DNA of 41,780 nt from CAZDKO01 sp964506075 [NCBI: uncultured bacterium] (GTDB taxonomy: Bacteria; CAZDME01; JAYEMH01): the NCBI GenBank assembly GCA_964506075.1, contig CAZDKO010000010.1, positions 1 through 41,780 of the forward strand. The letters are read 5' to 3'. Below, piece after piece: positions 40,054 through 41,780 of the stretch (positions are counted from its first letter, which is position 1; every line of letters starts with the position of its first letter). Below the pieces are notes generated by a model. That model was not told where the DNA came from. It did not search any database and worked only from the letters and a program-made list of their open reading frames with translations. Made by a program: the position numbers and the translations under genes.

Positions 40054-41562
40054 ATGATTGAATTAGAAAAACGTCAGCCCTGGTTAACCGATAAAAAATG
40101 GATTTTACCGGTTACGGTATTACTGAGTGTCATTGTTTATTTTTTACTGTTTAAGGCTAATGCCATTGTCGGGAGGGCACTCTCTTTCTCTTTGCTTTTT
40201 ATACCGTTTCTGCTCACCTTGTATTTTTACAATTGGCGGGGCGGTCTTGAGTTTATCGGCGTGATATTATTAATCTCAGGATTTTTCTTTTTTCTGGATG
40301 TGAGGATGAACGGCAAAGAAGAAATATTTTTGAGAAATTTATATTTAGTGGTTTCAATTTTATTCATGGCTGTTTCTCTGGTTATATTTCTTATGTATGA
40401 GCGGGTTTACCTCACTGAAAATCAGCAAACTCTGGCGGAATATAAATTAGATAAAGACAGATTAGAAGAATTAAAAGCAAATTATAAAGTTATCAGCGTT
40501 TCCAATAAGAATTTAGAATCAGCCATTGAAGAGAGGTCAAATCTTTATGAAGAAACCAAAAAAATGAAGTCAACCTTTGATTTGGAAAAACGAATGGAAA
40601 TTATCAAAGAAACACTGGAAAAATTATTCAGTTTTGAAAGGGGAGAATTAATTATTCAGAAAAATGAAGACCTTGTCCACCCCGGTTTCTTATCTTATTT
40701 TCTTTATGATTTGAAAGAAGGAATAATAAAATCTGACTGGGAAGGTTGGTTTAATTCAGCCATTAAACAGCAGTTGGTGCAGAAAGCCGAGCCGATTTTA
40801 ATCACCGAAGAAACGGTACTCAGGAAATTTCAGTTTCCCCTGGATATCAGCGTATTTGCCGGTGTCCCCTTAATAAGCGGAGGCCGGGTTCTTGGAGCTT
40901 TGACTCTGGAAAACTTTTTTTACCAGGATAAAGAAGAAACCCCGTTTGAAGAATGTCTGGAGAAATTAAATGTTCTTGCGCCTCAATTCAGCATGGAATT
41001 GGAAATTGCCAAATCTTACGCTAAAATTCAAGAGATGGCTATTTTTGATAGTTTGACCCAGTGTTTCTTACGGCGGCATTTTATGGAAAGATTACAGGAA
41101 GAAATCAGCCGGTCCATACGGAAAAATCTTTTTATATCGCTTTTAATGTTAGACATTGACTATTTTAAAGACTGTAACGATAAATATGGACATTTAGTGG
41201 GAGATTTTGTGTTAAGAGAAGTGGCGCAGATTATCAGAGATAGTGTCCGGGAAGTGGATTTAACCGCTCGTTACGGAGGCGAAGAATTTACCATTTTATT
41301 GCCGGATACGTGGAAGGATGGAGCTTATTACGTCGCCGAAAGAATCCGTCAGGCCGTCACCGATTACGTTTTTAAAGCTTATGACCAGGAGATTAAAGTT
41401 ACAGTCAGTGTCGGAACGGCGACTTTTCCTGAAGATGCTTATTCAGCTGAAGATTTAGTGGATAAAGCGGACCAGATGTTACTTAAAGCCAAGCGGTTAG
41501 GCAGAAACCGGGTCTGCCGTTTTTTACCGGAAAGAAAGACGGATATAGGGTGGAAGATGTAG
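40054..41562 (+). CDS. Second membrane diguanylate cyclase (spans, coiled coil, GAF-like, GGDEF)
   Basis: 502 residues, a paralogue of the previous gene with the same order: four spans (about 16-125), a coiled coil (about 128-185), a GAF-like domain (about 190-325) and GGDEF (about 335-495). The active site YGGEEF and LDIDYFKDCNDKYGH are intact. Unlike its neighbour it keeps the inhibitory site R-E-V-D four residues before RYGGEEF. The AAGGGG ribosome site is good. Likely same operon as the ATPase. The PilZ protein at 2870 is a possible receptor. Confidence 0.9.
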   Translation: MIELEKRQPWLTDKKWILPVTVLLSVIVYFLLFKANAIVGRALSFSLLFIPFLLTLYFYNWRGGLEFIGVILLISGFFFFLDVRMNGKEEIFLRNLYLVVSILFMAVSLVIFLMYERVYLTENQQTLAEYKLDKDRLEELKANYKVISVSNKNLESAIEERSNLYEETKKMKSTFDLEKRMEIIKETLEKLFSFERGELIIQKNEDLVHPGFLSYFLYDLKEGIIKSDWEGWFNSAIKQQLVQKAEPILITEETVLRKFQFPLDISVFAGVPLISGGRVLGALTLENFFYQDKEETPFEECLEKLNVLAPQFSMELEIAKSYAKIQEMAIFDSLTQCFLRRHFMERLQEEISRSIRKNLFISLLMLDIDYFKDCNDKYGHLVGDFVLREVAQIIRDSVREVDLTARYGGEEFTILLPDTWKDGAYYVAERIRQAVTDYVFKAYDQEIKVTVSVGTATFPEDAYSAEDLVDKADQMLLKAKRLGRNRVCRFLPERKTDIGWKM

Positions 41563-41574
41563 CCGTATTTCATC

Positions 41575-41780
41575 GCTCGCCTGCCTGATGCCCGCCTGTC
41601 GGCGGACAGGGCAGACAGGTATTCCATATTAATCGGTTGGCCGGTTAGGTTAATCAGTTAAAAAGTATATAGGCGTTAGTATTTAGTCGTTGGTCGTTAG
41701 TGAATAGTATTTAGTATCAAGTATATACTAAATACTAACGACTATCGACTAACGACTATTTACTGCTCACCAATTAACCA
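41575..41780. repeat. Composite repeat block at the window end
   Basis: It contains the third GC-rich palindrome core (41590-41619), a GGTTGGCCGGTTAGG/TTAATC word region, and a large imperfect hairpin centred near 41720, where AGTATTTAGTAT faces ATACTAAATACT. From 41728 the sequence runs in 7-bp steps: CTAAATA, CTAACGA, CTATCGA, CTAACGA, CTATTTA, CTGCTCA, CCAATTA. No gene is seen. The block runs off the window edge. Confidence 0.8.

Overview
The window looks like a chromosomal segment of an uncultured, Gram-negative-type bacterium. The envelope genes point this way: prolipoprotein transferase (lgt), a LolA-like protein, a PEP-CTERM exosortase substrate, and membrane-anchored phosphodiesterase and GT-C genes. 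Genes are dense and mostly on the + strand, with many 1-4 base overlaps, and some intergenic spacers are filled with dispersed short repeats. The gene set and repeat style resemble Candidatus Omnitrophota or related candidate phyla; that placement is inference, since no rRNA is present.

Layout. 1-4113: 3' end of gltX, an NrnA-type DHH phosphoesterase, a CBS-domain site-2 protease, tRNA-Arg(CCG), a PilZ protein and lgt. 4167-11029: a promoter, smc, then a tightly packed AmmeMemoRadiSam cassette (radical SAM enzyme, MEMO-AMMECR1 fusion, CcdA/DsbD-like membrane protein, DUF3006 protein). The first two cassette proteins carry N-terminal export or anchor segments. 11038-15737: a consensus promoter, FMN riboswitch with intrinsic terminator, then ribD (deaminase domain only), ribE, ribBA, ribH, nusB and a PHP phosphoesterase. 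15734-18834: tRNA-Val(TAC), tRNA-Asp(GTC), a PEP-CTERM gene with a palindrome at its promoter, a small-RNA candidate, and two poorly known genes (one with an in-frame stop) surrounded by duplicated hairpin modules. 18835-31641: cysD-cysN (ATP sulfurylase), a convergent membrane phosphodiesterase, a nucleoside transporter, a TMTC-like GT-C/TPR protein and a TPR partner, tRNA-Phe(GAA), glmS, a LolA-like protein, a GT2 glycosyltransferase and a membrane protein. 31642-35208: an accessory, repeat-rich island with a frameshifted coiled-coil gene, a double-SWIM zinc-finger protein, an unrecognised gene, an intact tRNA-Thr(CGT) nested between two halves of a second tRNA, and a four-helix-bundle (S23-like) gene flanked by inverted heptamer arrays. 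35209-41780: accD, folC, a UgpC/MsmX-type ATPase behind a perfect consensus promoter, two tandem GGDEF proteins and another repeat block.

How the genes fit together. The rib operon makes riboflavin under FMN control, but the RibD reductase half is missing. PilZ plus two GGDEF proteins indicate c-di-GMP signalling. CysDN makes APS with no APS kinase or reductase in view. TMTC-like plus GT2 suggests polyprenol-phosphate-sugar-dependent glycosylation of exported proteins.

The most unusual signals are three. First, a tRNA-Thr lies inside a broken tRNA gene and is enclosed by a perfect 12-bp inverted repeat. Second, a dispersed 7-bp-periodic repeat family (consensus TNNCTAC) flanks a four-helix-bundle gene and abuts accD and ribH. 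Third, the AmmeMemoRadiSam cassette appears membrane- or periplasm-directed and is coupled to a thiol-electron carrier.
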